A DNA stretch of 64,000 nucleotides, taken from positions 27,382 through 91,381 of the forward strand of contig JAFXOW010000059.1 of the NCBI GenBank assembly GCA_017528315.1. The letters are read 5' to 3'. The position numbers and the translations under genes are program-made. This stretch comes from Bacilli bacterium (GTDB lineage: Bacteria; Bacillota_I; Bacilli_A; RF39; UBA660). Positions 17,329-26,579 of this stretch are shown in pieces. Within the stretch, counting starts at the first letter, position 1. Each line of letters begins with the position of its first letter. Below the pieces are notes generated by a model that saw only the letters and a program-made list of their open reading frames with translations, ran no database searches and was not told where the DNA came from.

Positions 17329-18504
17329 ATGAAAATTAAATTGTGTGTTTTATTTGGAGGAAGAAGTGTTGAACATGAAGTTAGTATTATAACAGCTTTA
17401 CAAGCTATTAATAAGATTGATAAAGCTAAATATGATATAATACCTGTTTATATTGATAAAGGTGGACGTTGGTATACTGGAAGTATGCTTACGGATATTG
17501 AAATATATCGAGATTTAGATCTATTAAAAAGATATGCTAAAGAAGTTGTTCTTTATAAAAAGGATGATAAATTTGTTTTACAAAATAAAAAAGGTTTATT
17601 TAAAAGCATTATAACTGATGTTGATTTAGCTTTTCCAATTATGCATGGAACCAATGGTGAAGATGGAACGCTTCAAGGATATCTTGAAACGGTTGGTATA
17701 CCTTATTGTGAATCAAATGTTTATGCTAGTGTTTTAGGACAAGATAAAATTTTTCAAAAACAGGTTTTAAAAGAAAATGGTGTTAATGTTGTTAAATATA
17801 AATGGTTTTTTGATAAAGAATATTTAGAAAATCCTGATAATATAGTTGAAAATATTAAAATAGATTATCCGGTTATTGTTAAACCTGCAACCTTAGGTTC
17901 AAGTGTAGGTATAGGAATTGCTCATAATGAACTTGAGCTTCGCGAATGTATAACCGATGCTATTGAATATGATGAAAAAATACTAGTTGAAGAAGTAATA
18001 ACAAATTTAAAAGAAGTAAATATAAGTGTATTAGGTAACTCTGAAAGACAGGAATTAAGTGTTATTGAAGAAGTAGGTTCAAAAAATGAAATCTTAACTT
18101 ATGATGATAAATATAAAGGTGGAAGCAAGGGTGGAAAAGTAAAAGGAATGGCCAGTGCTAAAAGAAAGATTCCAGCTGAACTAGATGAAAAACTTGAAAA
18201 AGATATTAGGAATCAAGCAAATTTAGCTTTTAGAGCACTTAATATGAGTGGAGTTGTTAGAATCGATTTTCTAATAGATGAAGAAACTAATAAGGCATAT
18301 GTTAATGAAGTTAATACTATTCCTGGTTCTTTATCATTCTATTTATGGGAAAAAACTGATAAAGATTATCCTGAGTTACTTGATGACGTTATTAATTTAG
18401 GAGTTATTAATTATAAAAATAAAAGTCGTAAGACAACAACATTTAAATCTAATATATTAGAGAGTTTTAATGGATTTAAAGGAGTAAAAGGAATTAAAAA
18501 ATGA
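17329..18504 (+). CDS. ddl: D-alanine--D-alanine ligase
   Basis: 391 residues. ATP-grasp fold with [12 protein letters not shown] at the start, [38 protein letters not shown] (omega-loop region) and [11 protein letters not shown] at the end. It makes the D-Ala-D-Ala dipeptide for MurF, encoded directly upstream with no gap. A basic ~35-residue tail after the usual end is an extension. It overlaps gpmA by 4 bp. Confidence 0.95.
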   Translation: MKIKLCVLFGGRSVEHEVSIITALQAINKIDKAKYDIIPVYIDKGGRWYTGSMLTDIEIYRDLDLLKRYAKEVVLYKKDDKFVLQNKKGLFKSIITDVDLAFPIMHGTNGEDGTLQGYLETVGIPYCESNVYASVLGQDKIFQKQVLKENGVNVVKYKWFFDKEYLENPDNIVENIKIDYPVIVKPATLGSSVGIGIAHNELELRECITDAIEYDEKILVEEVITNLKEVNISVLGNSERQELSVIEEVGSKNEILTYDDKYKGGSKGGKVKGMASAKRKIPAELDEKLEKDIRNQANLAFRALNMSGVVRIDFLIDEETNKAYVNEVNTIPGSLSFYLWEKTDKDYPELLDDVINLGVINYKNKSRKTTTFKSNILESFNGFKGVKGIKK

Positions 18505-19181
18505 TAAAACTAGTAATAGTGCGTCATGGGGAAAGTGTTTGGAATAAAAGGAATTTGTTTACTGGTTGGACGGATGTTGATTTATCGGAGACTGGTATAA
18601 AAGAAGCTCATGAGGCTGGTAAATTATTAAAAGAAAAAAATTATAAATTTGATATAGCATTTACTAGTGTCCTTAAAAGAGCCAATCATACATTAGATAT
18701 CATTTTAGATGAATTAAATGAAAATATTCCAATCTTTTATTCTTGGCATTTAAATGAACGTCATTACGGAGCTTTACAAGGTTTAAATAAAGAAGAAACT
18801 AGAATTAAATATGGAGATAGACAAGTTCATATTTGGAGAAGAAGTTATGATGTTAGACCACCTAAGTTAGATGATCAAGATGAAAGATATTTAGAAATGA
18901 AAGAAAAATATACAGAATATATTCCTCATACTGAATGCTTAAAAGATACTATCGAAAGGGTTATTCCTTATTATGAAGAAGAAATAGTTCCTTATTTAAA
19001 AGGAAGAAAACAAGTTATAATAGTTGCTCATGGTAATAGTTTAAGAGGACTTATTAAATATCTTGATAATATAAGTGATGAAGATATAATAAATTTAGAA
19101 ATACCTACTGGTAAACCAATTATTTATGAATTAGATGACAATTTACAACCAATAAAACATTATTATTTGGAAGAAAAATGA
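18501..19181 (+). CDS. gpmA: 2,3-bisphosphoglycerate-dependent phosphoglycerate mutase
   Basis: 226 residues. RHGESVWN (phospho-His), [35 protein letters not shown] and VAHGNSLRG are the dPGM signatures. It interconverts 3- and 2-phosphoglycerate in glycolysis. Translation is coupled to ddl by a 4-bp overlap; the link to wall synthesis is probably only operonic. Confidence 0.95.
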   Translation: MIKLVIVRHGESVWNKRNLFTGWTDVDLSETGIKEAHEAGKLLKEKNYKFDIAFTSVLKRANHTLDIILDELNENIPIFYSWHLNERHYGALQGLNKEETRIKYGDRQVHIWRRSYDVRPPKLDDQDERYLEMKEKYTEYIPHTECLKDTIERVIPYYEEEIVPYLKGRKQVIIVAHGNSLRGLIKYLDNISDEDIINLEIPTGKPIIYELDDNLQPIKHYYLEEK

Positions 19182-19212
19182 CTTAAGTTGTTGCATTTAA
19201 GTCTTTTTTTTA
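19180..19212 (+). terminator. Terminator of gpmA with embedded -35-like box
   Basis: GACTTAA and TTAAGTC pair across a ten-base loop and lead into eight T; the 5' arm starts in the gpmA stop codon. Confidence 0.7.
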
Positions 19213-19219
19213 ATATAAT
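19191..19219 (+). promoter_or_regulatory. Possible promoter of the Rel-like gene
   Basis: TTGCAT (19191-19196) inside the terminator loop, 17 bp, then TATAAT (19214-19219). The -35 is only 3/6. Confidence 0.4.
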
Positions 19220-19247
19220 AATAAAGGTAAGAGATGTAGGTGATTTT

Positions 19248-20696
19248 ATGGATTGTATTACGTATGGTGATTTAGAAAAAAAAGTATTGTCTTATACACC
19301 ACTTGATGTTTTAAAATTAAGGCGTGCTTATGAATATGCTAGACGTCGTCATGAAAAACAATTACGAGCAAGTGGTGAACCTTATATTATTCATCCTTTA
19401 AATGTTGCCTATGTTCTTTCTTTTATGCATGCTGATATGGATACTATAATTGCAGCTTTACTTCATGATGTAGTTGAAGATACTGAAAGTACGTTAGATG
19501 ATATTGAAAAAAACTTTAATAAAACAGTAAGAGAACTTGTTGATGGTGTTACCAAAATGACCAAATTAGATTTTAATAATAAGAAAGAATTATCAGCCAT
19601 CAATATAAGAAAATTAATTGTTAGTTTAGCTAGAGACCCTAGAATTATCATTATAAAATTAGTTGATAGACTTCATAATATGAGGACTTTAGAATATAAA
19701 AGTGAACAAAAGCAACAAGAGAAAGCCTTAGAAACTTTGGAAATATATGTACCTTTATCCTATTATATGGGTGCTAATAAAATAAGAGATGAGTTAGAAA
19801 ATTTAAGTTTTAAATATTTAAAACCAAGTATATATGGAGATATAAAAAAACAAAGAGAAGATTTAAAGAAAGAAACTAAACCTTTAATAGAGGAGGAAGT
19901 AAAGAAAGTTAGATCTTTATTTAAAAAGAATAATATTAAAGCTAGTTTTGAAATACGTTATAAAGATAATTATAGTATATATAAAAAATTAATTATTAAA
20001 GAAAACTTTAATATGATTCATGATATGATTTCAATTAAAGTATTAGTAAAAAATGTTAAAGATTGCTATATGGCTTTAATGTTAATTCATAAAATGTATA
20101 CACCTATTAATGATCGTTTTAAAGATTATATTGCAAAACCTAAGACTAATATGTATAAATCTATTCATACAACGGTATTTGGACCTGATAATAGATTAAT
20201 TCAATTTCAAATTAGAACCGTTGAAATGGAACAAATTGCTATATTTGGACTTACGGCTTATTGGTTTAAATATAAAAATAATGCAAGAATTCATATGCAA
20301 AAAGATTTAGAAAATAATTTTCAATTTTTTAAAGAGATAAAGGAACTTGATAGTACTATTCTCGATAATACCGAATTTTTATCTCAGATTAAAAAGGAAT
20401 TATTTGGAAGTAATATTTATGTTTATACAACAGCAGGCGATGTAATAGAGCTTCCAAATGGTGCAACAGTTATTGATTTTGCTTATAAAATTCATACTGA
20501 TATTGGTAATTCAATGGTTGCTGCAATTGTTAATAATGAATCAGTTCCACTTGATTATATTTTAAGTAATCAAGATAAAGTAAGAATTATAACTGATGAT
20601 ACGGCTTATATACCAAAATTTGATTGGCTAGATAAAGTTGTAACTACAAGTGCCCGTAATAAGATAATGGATTATATTAAGGAACATGAAGAATAA
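19248..20696 (+). CDS. rel: Rel-like (p)ppGpp hydrolase with degenerate synthetase domain, no ACT domain
   Basis: 482 residues from ATG 19248 (site GTAGGTGATTTT). An intact HD hydrolase (SGEPYIIHPL, LLHDVVEDT, LVDRLHNMRTL, about residues 30-160) precedes a synthetase-like domain (RYKDNYSIYKK, FKDYIAKPKTNMYKSIHTT, about 235-350) and a TGS domain (VYTTAGDVIELPNGA, about 385-445). The synthetase glutamate of the usual ExQIRT is replaced (IQFQIRT), and the following AExGxAAHW reads AIFGLTAYW. Normal Rel is ~730 residues with zinc-finger and ACT domains, missing here. Likely a hydrolase-only or hydrolase-dominant enzyme; inference. Confidence 0.8.
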   Translation: MDCITYGDLEKKVLSYTPLDVLKLRRAYEYARRRHEKQLRASGEPYIIHPLNVAYVLSFMHADMDTIIAALLHDVVEDTESTLDDIEKNFNKTVRELVDGVTKMTKLDFNNKKELSAINIRKLIVSLARDPRIIIIKLVDRLHNMRTLEYKSEQKQQEKALETLEIYVPLSYYMGANKIRDELENLSFKYLKPSIYGDIKKQREDLKKETKPLIEEEVKKVRSLFKKNNIKASFEIRYKDNYSIYKKLIIKENFNMIHDMISIKVLVKNVKDCYMALMLIHKMYTPINDRFKDYIAKPKTNMYKSIHTTVFGPDNRLIQFQIRTVEMEQIAIFGLTAYWFKYKNNARIHMQKDLENNFQFFKEIKELDSTILDNTEFLSQIKKELFGSNIYVYTTAGDVIELPNGATVIDFAYKIHTDIGNSMVAAIVNNESVPLDYILSNQDKVRIITDDTAYIPKFDWLDKVVTTSARNKIMDYIKEHEE

Positions 20697-20698
20697 TT

Positions 20699-21079
20699 AT
20701 GAATTTAGAAAATTTGTTAATTGGTATATTCGCATTAATATGTGGTATATATTATTCATATATTTATTTTATAAATGATATAAATATAGATAATTATGTT
20801 AAGATTAAAGGTATTATAACGTCCGTTAAACATAGTAGAGGTAGGAGTCCAATCAAAATATATTGTACTTATCAATATATTTATGAGGGAATAACCCATA
20901 CGGTAAAGGATAAAGGAATTTCTACAACCAGTAAAAATGTTGGCGATGAAATAACAATTTTAATAAATCCTAATAATCCTAAGAAGGTTATTCTTCCAAT
21001 GATGTATGAAGATAGAGTAACATATTTATTACTTGGTCTACTGGGATTATTAATTTTTATTGCTTGTTTATTTATATAG
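20699..21079 (+). CDS. DUF3592-like two-helix membrane protein
   Basis: 126 residues. Membrane helices near residues 5-25 and 105-125 enclose a beta-rich loop (VKIKGIITSVKHSRG, VGDEITILINPNNPKKVI). The pattern of a G-x-I-x-S strand and an NP-x-NP-K segment between two helices is that of DUF3592 proteins, whose role is unknown. It starts 2 bp after the Rel-like gene, so probably co-transcribed. Confidence 0.6.
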   Translation: MNLENLLIGIFALICGIYYSYIYFINDINIDNYVKIKGIITSVKHSRGRSPIKIYCTYQYIYEGITHTVKDKGISTTSKNVGDEITILINPNNPKKVILPMMYEDRVTYLLLGLLGLLIFIACLFI

Positions 21080-21137
21080 CTGTTTACAAACAATTATTTA
21101 TTTGCTAAAATAATAAGTCATAAATGTTTGGTAATGA

Positions 21138-21372
21138 GAGGCATATATAGAAAGATTTTCAGATAGTTTTATGTTTCAGTTAACAGATGCTATATATGAT
21201 AATACTTTTCATGATAGATATTTTATATTAGATAATAAAATTGTATATCACTGTGGCTAGTATAAATAGAATAGGATATAAAACTTTTTCTATAACAAGA
21301 ATTAATGATGAAGAAATTTGTAAATTGTTGATTAATAAAATAAATAAAATTAGGAGAGATAAATATGAATAA
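21138..21372 (+). pseudogene. Decayed gene fragment with an HDR-type C-terminal segment
   Basis: No intact ORF. One frame (21138-21260) reads EAYIERFSDSF then FHDRYFILDNKIVYHCG before a stop; shifting frame at GGCTAGT (about 21256) continues with ASINRIGYKTFSITRINDE and runs to a stop at 21372, inside the start of gltX. The joined HDR-x-FILD-x-K-x-VYHCGAS pattern resembles the C-terminal segment of ORF6N-domain and phospholipase-D-like phage or defence proteins. The N-terminal part is lost. Confidence 0.5.
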
Positions 21373-23032
21373 TGAAAAATTAAAAGAACTTGCTGATTTA
21401 ATGTTCCCAGGAATAACTAAAACAGTAGAAGATTATGAGAAAATGTATCCAGAAAGAAATTTGCCTGAGGAAGCAAGAGTTACGAGATTTGCACCCAGTC
21501 CTACAGGATTTGTTCATATGGGAAGTTTACTATCAGCTTTTGAAGATTATAAAGCAGCTCGTGACACGAATGGAATATTTTATTTAAGAATAGAGGATAC
21601 TGACGGGAAGAGAAGTATTGAAAATGGAATAACGGGTATACTTAATGATTTAAAAAACTTTGATATTGTGCCTATGGAAGGAATGATAGATGAAGAAAAT
21701 AGTACTGGAGAATATGGACCATATATTCAAAGTGAAAGACAAGAAATATATCATGCTTTTGCGAAAGAATTAGTTTTAAGAGGTCTTGCCTATCCTTGCT
21801 TTTGTACAGCAGCTGAACTTGATGAAATAAGAGAAATTCAAGAGTTAAATAAAGAAAGAATAGGTTACTATGGGTCTTTTGCTAAATGTCGTAGTTTAAG
21901 TATTGATGAAGCAATAGATAAAATAAAAGCCGGAGCTGAATTTACTGTTCGTTTAAAATCTCAAGGTGATTTTAATAAAAAAATTATTTTACATGATGAA
22001 GCCCGTGGTGATATTGAATTTCCAGAAAATGACTTGGATATAGTTCTAATTAAATCAACAGATAAATTACCAACTTATCATTTTGCTCATTTAGTTGATG
22101 ATCATCTAATGCGTACAACTCATGTAATGCGTGGAGAAGAGTGGATTGCTTCATTTCCAATTCATGCGGAATTATTTAAAGTCTTTAATTTTAAATTACC
22201 TAAATATGTTCATTTAGGAATTGTTATGAAAATAGATGAAACTGGTACTAGAAGAAAATTATCAAAAAGAAAAGATAAAGAAGCTAGTGTTGAATTCTAT
22301 CATAAAGAAGGAATTCCTAGTTACGCAGTTAAACTTTATTTAATGACTATAGCTAATTCAAATTTTGAAGAATGGTTGGATAATAATCCTTCTGCTGATC
22401 TTGAAGAATTTAAGTTTGATTTTAAAAAGATTAGTACTAGTGGTAGTTTATTTGATGTAGAAAAATTATTAAATATTTCTAAAAACTATTTAAGTAGATT
22501 AACAGCTTCTGAAATATATGATAATTTACTTATTTGGACAAAAGAATTTGATAATGAATTCTATGAAGTACTTTTAAATAATAAAGACTATGCCTTGCAA
22601 GTATTTAATATAGAAAGAGGCGGAGTAAAACCTCGTAAAGATTATACTAGTTATAAAAGTATTAGAAATTTTGTTTTCTATATGTTTGATGATTTATTTG
22701 AAAATCCTAACTATGAATTTACTAAAATAACTGATAAAAAAGAAATAGAAATTATTTTAAATACTTATTTAGATAATTATATGGATTTAAGTGATAAAGA
22801 CACTTGGTTTAACAAAATTAAAGAAATGTGTGATAGCTTAGGATATGCATCTAATATGAAAGAATATAAAAAGAATCCGGAATTATTTAAAGGGTCAGTT
22901 GCTGATGTTTCAGGAGTATTACGAATTGCTTTAACTTCTTTAGCTAATACACCTGATCTATACTTAATAATGACCATACTTGGCAAAGAAAAAATAAAAG
23001 AAAGATTTGAAAAATGTATGAATAGTTTATAA
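21365..23032 (+). CDS. gltX: Glutamate--tRNA ligase
   Basis: 555 residues. Class I motif PSPTGFVHMGSLLSAF (HIGH counterpart HMGS, about residue 50), YLRIEDTDG, a RGEEW segment and the KMSKS counterpart KLSKRKDKE (about 300). It charges tRNA-Glu, and probably tRNA-Gln for amidation; no gatCAB is in view. A ~35-residue N-terminal extension precedes the catalytic core, a form known in some Bacillota. AGGAGAGATAAAT site; the start overlaps the decayed gene upstream. Confidence 0.92.
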   Translation: MNNEKLKELADLMFPGITKTVEDYEKMYPERNLPEEARVTRFAPSPTGFVHMGSLLSAFEDYKAARDTNGIFYLRIEDTDGKRSIENGITGILNDLKNFDIVPMEGMIDEENSTGEYGPYIQSERQEIYHAFAKELVLRGLAYPCFCTAAELDEIREIQELNKERIGYYGSFAKCRSLSIDEAIDKIKAGAEFTVRLKSQGDFNKKIILHDEARGDIEFPENDLDIVLIKSTDKLPTYHFAHLVDDHLMRTTHVMRGEEWIASFPIHAELFKVFNFKLPKYVHLGIVMKIDETGTRRKLSKRKDKEASVEFYHKEGIPSYAVKLYLMTIANSNFEEWLDNNPSADLEEFKFDFKKISTSGSLFDVEKLLNISKNYLSRLTASEIYDNLLIWTKEFDNEFYEVLLNNKDYALQVFNIERGGVKPRKDYTSYKSIRNFVFYMFDDLFENPNYEFTKITDKKEIEIILNTYLDNYMDLSDKDTWFNKIKEMCDSLGYASNMKEYKKNPELFKGSVADVSGVLRIALTSLANTPDLYLIMTILGKEKIKERFEKCMNSL

Positions 23033-23046
23033 AAAAGGAGTTAATA

Positions 23047-24093
23047 ATGGCTAGTGTAACGAAAGAAAAATTAAGAGAAATATTTATAAAAAGATTTAAT
23101 GTTTCTAAAAGTGATTATCAAATAATTGATAAAATTTTAGATGAATTGTATGATTTAGATAGAAAAATAGTACCACCATTTACCGAATTTGAAACAGAAA
23201 TATTTAGAAAAAGATATGGTATATATACATCTGGTCAAATGCTAACAGGAAGGGAAGTAGAAGAAGAATATAATCTTATTCATGAGAAATCAGATAGCAT
23301 TTTAAGTGTTTGCATATCAAAACTTGCTTTTAGAATTAATAAGATGGAAAAGAGAGTTAAAATACCTAAGATAAGTTCTTTTGATATTCGTGGTGGAGAT
23401 GATTTAGAAATTTCTAGTTTAAATTTAAATTCAAATACAATTAATCTTATATTAAGACATGATATTTATACCTTAAGAGAATTATTAGAATATAGTAAAA
23501 TAGAACTTAAACGTATAATTGCAAAAAAGAAATTTGAAGAAATAGTAGAATATATTCATAGTTTAGGTTACTTATTTATAGATGAATTATCAATTGGTGA
23601 TCAAAAAACATTAATTGTTAATTCCGAAGTTAATACAGTATATAATTCTAGTATTTATCTTATTAATAGTGTTAAAGATATTGATATAAGATTAATTAAT
23701 AGTATGGATGTTAAAAATATAGGTGAATTTATTGTAAAAATTGATTATTTATCAAGAAATGAAAAAGCTAAAGTATTAAAAGATATTATGTTAGAAAGAA
23801 TTAATTTAAAGCCTTTAGAAGATTATTCAGAAGATGAGTTATATAATTCTAATCTAATTATTTTAGGTATTTCAAAAGATATTTATGATACTTTTAAAAA
23901 ATTTGGTATTGAAAAAGTAATTGAATTAGTTTCTTATAATGTAGGAGATATTCAAAAAATATTACGTGATAATGTTAAAGCTAAAAGTGTTATTGATAAA
24001 GTTCATAATTTTAATTTATTATTTAAAGATGAAGCAGAGTTATTAAAATATTATACAGAAAATATAGAAGAAGATATTAAAAATATTAAATAA
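23047..24093 (+). CDS. Unknown protein with sigma-region-4-like and RNAP alpha-CTD-like segments
   Basis: 348 residues, soluble. About residues 38-100 (PPFTEFETEIFRKRYGI, then TGREVEEEYNL and SKLAFRI) follow the layout of sigma region 4 (a leading LTxxExxVLxLRYG and a helix-turn-helix). About residues 120-175 (ISSLNLNSNTINLILRHDI, TLRELLEYSKIELKRI, FEEIVEYIHSLGY) match the helix-hairpin-helix of the RNA polymerase alpha C-terminal domain. The rest contains weaker repeats of that kind. I know no named family. It follows gltX by 14 bp with an AAGGAG site. A transcription-related DNA-binding role is inference. Confidence 0.5.
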   Translation: MASVTKEKLREIFIKRFNVSKSDYQIIDKILDELYDLDRKIVPPFTEFETEIFRKRYGIYTSGQMLTGREVEEEYNLIHEKSDSILSVCISKLAFRINKMEKRVKIPKISSFDIRGGDDLEISSLNLNSNTINLILRHDIYTLRELLEYSKIELKRIIAKKKFEEIVEYIHSLGYLFIDELSIGDQKTLIVNSEVNTVYNSSIYLINSVKDIDIRLINSMDVKNIGEFIVKIDYLSRNEKAKVLKDIMLERINLKPLEDYSEDELYNSNLIILGISKDIYDTFKKFGIEKVIELVSYNVGDIQKILRDNVKAKSVIDKVHNFNLLFKDEAELLKYYTENIEEDIKNIK

Positions 24094-24278
24094 TTTGTAT
24101 TACTAACATAATAAACTTTGTATAATTTTAATTTTTCTTTTATATAAATATCTAAAAACAAATAAATACAATTATTATATTTAATTATATTAAATAGTTA
24201 ATGCCCATACCTTAATAAAAATATAAGTTATTTAAATAAAAGATTAGTTAAAATTATTTAATGAATTTAATATGTGTT
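24094..24278. other. AT-rich intergenic stretch, nothing recognised
   Basis: About 185 bp of A/T-rich sequence with stops in all frames; no promoter, RNA structure or conserved motif stands out. Confidence 0.6.
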
Positions 24279-24317
24279 AAAAGAGTAAGTAATTAAATAA
24301 AAATTACTTACTCTTTT
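24279..24317. terminator. Strong bidirectional terminator after pyrG
   Basis: AAAAGAGTAAGTAATT and AATTACTTACTCTTTT form a perfect 16-bp stem with a 7-base loop. One arm includes the pyrG stop codon. Confidence 0.8.
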
Positions 24318-25909
24318 ATACTGGCTTTAACAAATGATGCAAATAAAGGATGAGGTCTAGTTGGACGAGATTTAAATTCAGGATGAAATTGACAAGCAAT
24401 AAAATGTTTTAATTTAGGTAATTCAATTATTTCTACTAAATTACTTTCTTCATTTATTCCTGAAAAAATCATTCCTTGATTTTTTAATATATCCATATAT
24501 TTATTATTAAATTCATAACGATGTCTATGACGTTCTTTAATTAAATCAGTTTTATAATCTTTAAAGGCTAAAGTGTTTTTTTCTAATTTACAATTATAAT
24601 TTCCAAGTCTAAGTGTTCCACCCATATTTACAATTGCTTTTTGATCGCTCATTAAATCAATTATTGGTTCTGTTGTCGTTGGTTCAAATTCTGTAGAATT
24701 AGCATTTTCTATACCACAGACATCTCTTGCAAATTCAATAACGGATAATTGCATTCCAAGACAAATTCCAAGGAAGGGTATATTATTTTCTCTTGCATAT
24801 TTAATGGCTTTAATTTTACCATTGATTCCACGACTTCCAAATCCACCTGGTACTAATATTCCTTTAGAATTTTTAAATATTTCTTTTAAATTAATATTTT
24901 CTTTTTCTAAAGATTCAGAATTAATCCAATTTATATTAACTTTTGTTTTATACAAATATCCTGCATGTCTTAAAGCTTCAGCAACTGAAATATAGGCATC
25001 ATGTAATTCAACATATTTACCTACCAAAGCAATTTCTATTTCTGATTCAAGATTACTCATTGTATGAATTAAGTGTTCCCATTCTTTTAAATTAGCAACA
25101 TTCTCCGGTAATCCAAATTGTTTTAATATTAAAGCATCTATATTTTGCTTATGTAAATTTAAAGGTATTTCATAAATATTATTAGTATCTACACAGTCAA
25201 CAATATTAGATTTAGGTAGATTACAAAATAAACTTAATTTTTCTTTAATAGAATCACTAGTTGCAAATGGGGTTCTGCAAACTAAGAAATTAGGACGAAT
25301 ACCCATATTTTGTAAATCTTTAACGCTATTTTGAGTAGGTTTAGTTTTAAGTTCATTAGAACCAATTATATAAGGAATTAAGGTGGTATGAATAAAACAA
25401 GTGTTTTCTACACCTTTTTCATATTCTATTTGACGAAGAGATTCAATAAAAGCTTGAGATTCAATATCACCAACTGTTCCTCCAATTTCTGTTATTACAA
25501 TATCAGCATTGGAAGTAATTCCTGCTTCATACACTTTATTTTTTATTTCGTTTGTAATATGAGGAACTAGCTGAACGGTTGCACCTAAATAATCTCCATG
25601 TCTTTCTTTTTCAATAACCGATTTATAAATTTTACCACTTGTTATATTTGATGTATAATTTAATTCTTCATCAATAAATCTTTCATAATGACCTAAATCA
25701 AGATCAGTTTCACATCCGTCATAGGTTACAAAAACTTCACCATGTTGAATAGGATTCATAGTACCAGGATCAACATTAAAATAAGGATCAAACTTTTGCA
25801 TAAAAACTTTATAACCACGTGATTTTAAAAGAAGAGCTAAACTTGATGCTGTTATACCTTTGCCAAGACCTGATACAACTCCACCGGTAACAAAAACATA
25901 TTTTGTCAT
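24308..25909 (-). CDS. pyrG: CTP synthase
   Basis: 533 residues. N-terminal synthase domain starts KYVFVTGGVVSGLGKG, with DPYFNVDPGTM and GGTVGDIE; the C-terminal glutamine amidotransferase (about 290-530) has the oxyanion PGGFG, nucleophile GICLGMQ and HPEF triad. It aminates UTP to CTP with glutamine. GGAGGTATTTAT precedes the ATG. mntP follows upstream on the same strand but has its own terminator. Confidence 0.97.
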   Translation of the reverse strand: MTKYVFVTGGVVSGLGKGITASSLALLLKSRGYKVFMQKFDPYFNVDPGTMNPIQHGEVFVTYDGCETDLDLGHYERFIDEELNYTSNITSGKIYKSVIEKERHGDYLGATVQLVPHITNEIKNKVYEAGITSNADIVITEIGGTVGDIESQAFIESLRQIEYEKGVENTCFIHTTLIPYIIGSNELKTKPTQNSVKDLQNMGIRPNFLVCRTPFATSDSIKEKLSLFCNLPKSNIVDCVDTNNIYEIPLNLHKQNIDALILKQFGLPENVANLKEWEHLIHTMSNLESEIEIALVGKYVELHDAYISVAEALRHAGYLYKTKVNINWINSESLEKENINLKEIFKNSKGILVPGGFGSRGINGKIKAIKYARENNIPFLGICLGMQLSVIEFARDVCGIENANSTEFEPTTTEPIIDLMSDQKAIVNMGGTLRLGNYNCKLEKNTLAFKDYKTDLIKERHRHRYEFNNKYMDILKNQGMIFSGINEESNLVEIIELPKLKHFIACQFHPEFKSRPTRPHPLFASFVKASIKE

Positions 25910-25949
25910 ATAAATACCTCCAAAACTAATAATAATATATCATAAATAA

Positions 25950-25983
25950 ATAAAAAAAACTAGATAACATTTAAATGTTCTAG
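25950..25983 (-). terminator. Terminator of mntP
   Basis: Minus strand ACTAG-AACATTTAAATGTT-AT-CTAGT followed by eight T; it spans the mntP stop codon. Confidence 0.75.
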
Positions 25984-26514
25984 TAAAAATTTTAAACTTA
26001 AAAGTAGAAGAATAATTCCTCCTAAAATAGAAGCTGTTTTTTCAAATTTATTACCAAAGATATTACCAATGAATACTCCAATATAGGATAAAGCAAAAGT
26101 AATAGTTCCAATTAAAAAATAAGTGAGGGGCAAATTAATATTAAACAAAGAAAAAGTAATACCTATTGAAAATGCATCAATACTGGTTGCTACACTTAAA
26201 TTTAATAATTCTTTTAAGGTTAATTTATCATTTAAATATTCTTTTTCAAAAGAATCTTTTAACATATTAATGCCAATTATAAATAACAATCCAAAAGCAA
26301 TTAATTTATTAAATTTTAGAAAATAACTGTTGAGACTACTTCCTAATAAATAACCTAAAATAGGCATTAATACTTGAAAAAAACTAAATGATAAAGCTAT
26401 TATTAAAGCACTTTTTTTTATGTTTTTTTTTATAGTTAAACCTTTACATATACTTACAGAAAAAGCGTCACTTGCTAAACTAAAACTAATTATTATAAGT
26501 TCAAATATTTTCAT
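25960..26514 (-). CDS. mntP: Manganese efflux pump MntP family protein (MntP/YtaF type)
   Basis: 184 residues with six predicted membrane helices. The duplicated family motif is present: SLASDAFSVSICKG near residue 12 and ATSIDAFSIGI near residue 110, each with the metal-binding Asp. Members export Mn(II) or are the related sporulation protein YtaF; the two are hard to separate by eye, so the transported ion is inferred. Confidence 0.8.
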   Translation of the reverse strand: MKIFELIIISFSLASDAFSVSICKGLTIKKNIKKSALIIALSFSFFQVLMPILGYLLGSSLNSYFLKFNKLIAFGLLFIIGINMLKDSFEKEYLNDKLTLKELLNLSVATSIDAFSIGITFSLFNINLPLTYFLIGTITFALSYIGVFIGNIFGNKFEKTASILGGIILLLLSLKFLLEHLNVI

Positions 26515-26579
26515 ATTAAATTATATAGAATTTTTTTAATGATTATGATAGAATATATTACGAAGGTAATGGTGTTAAA

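Noticed and set aside
24804..25570. Plus-strand open frames inside pyrG
   Set aside because: Antisense shadows of a conserved gene, with unnatural composition and no ribosome sites.
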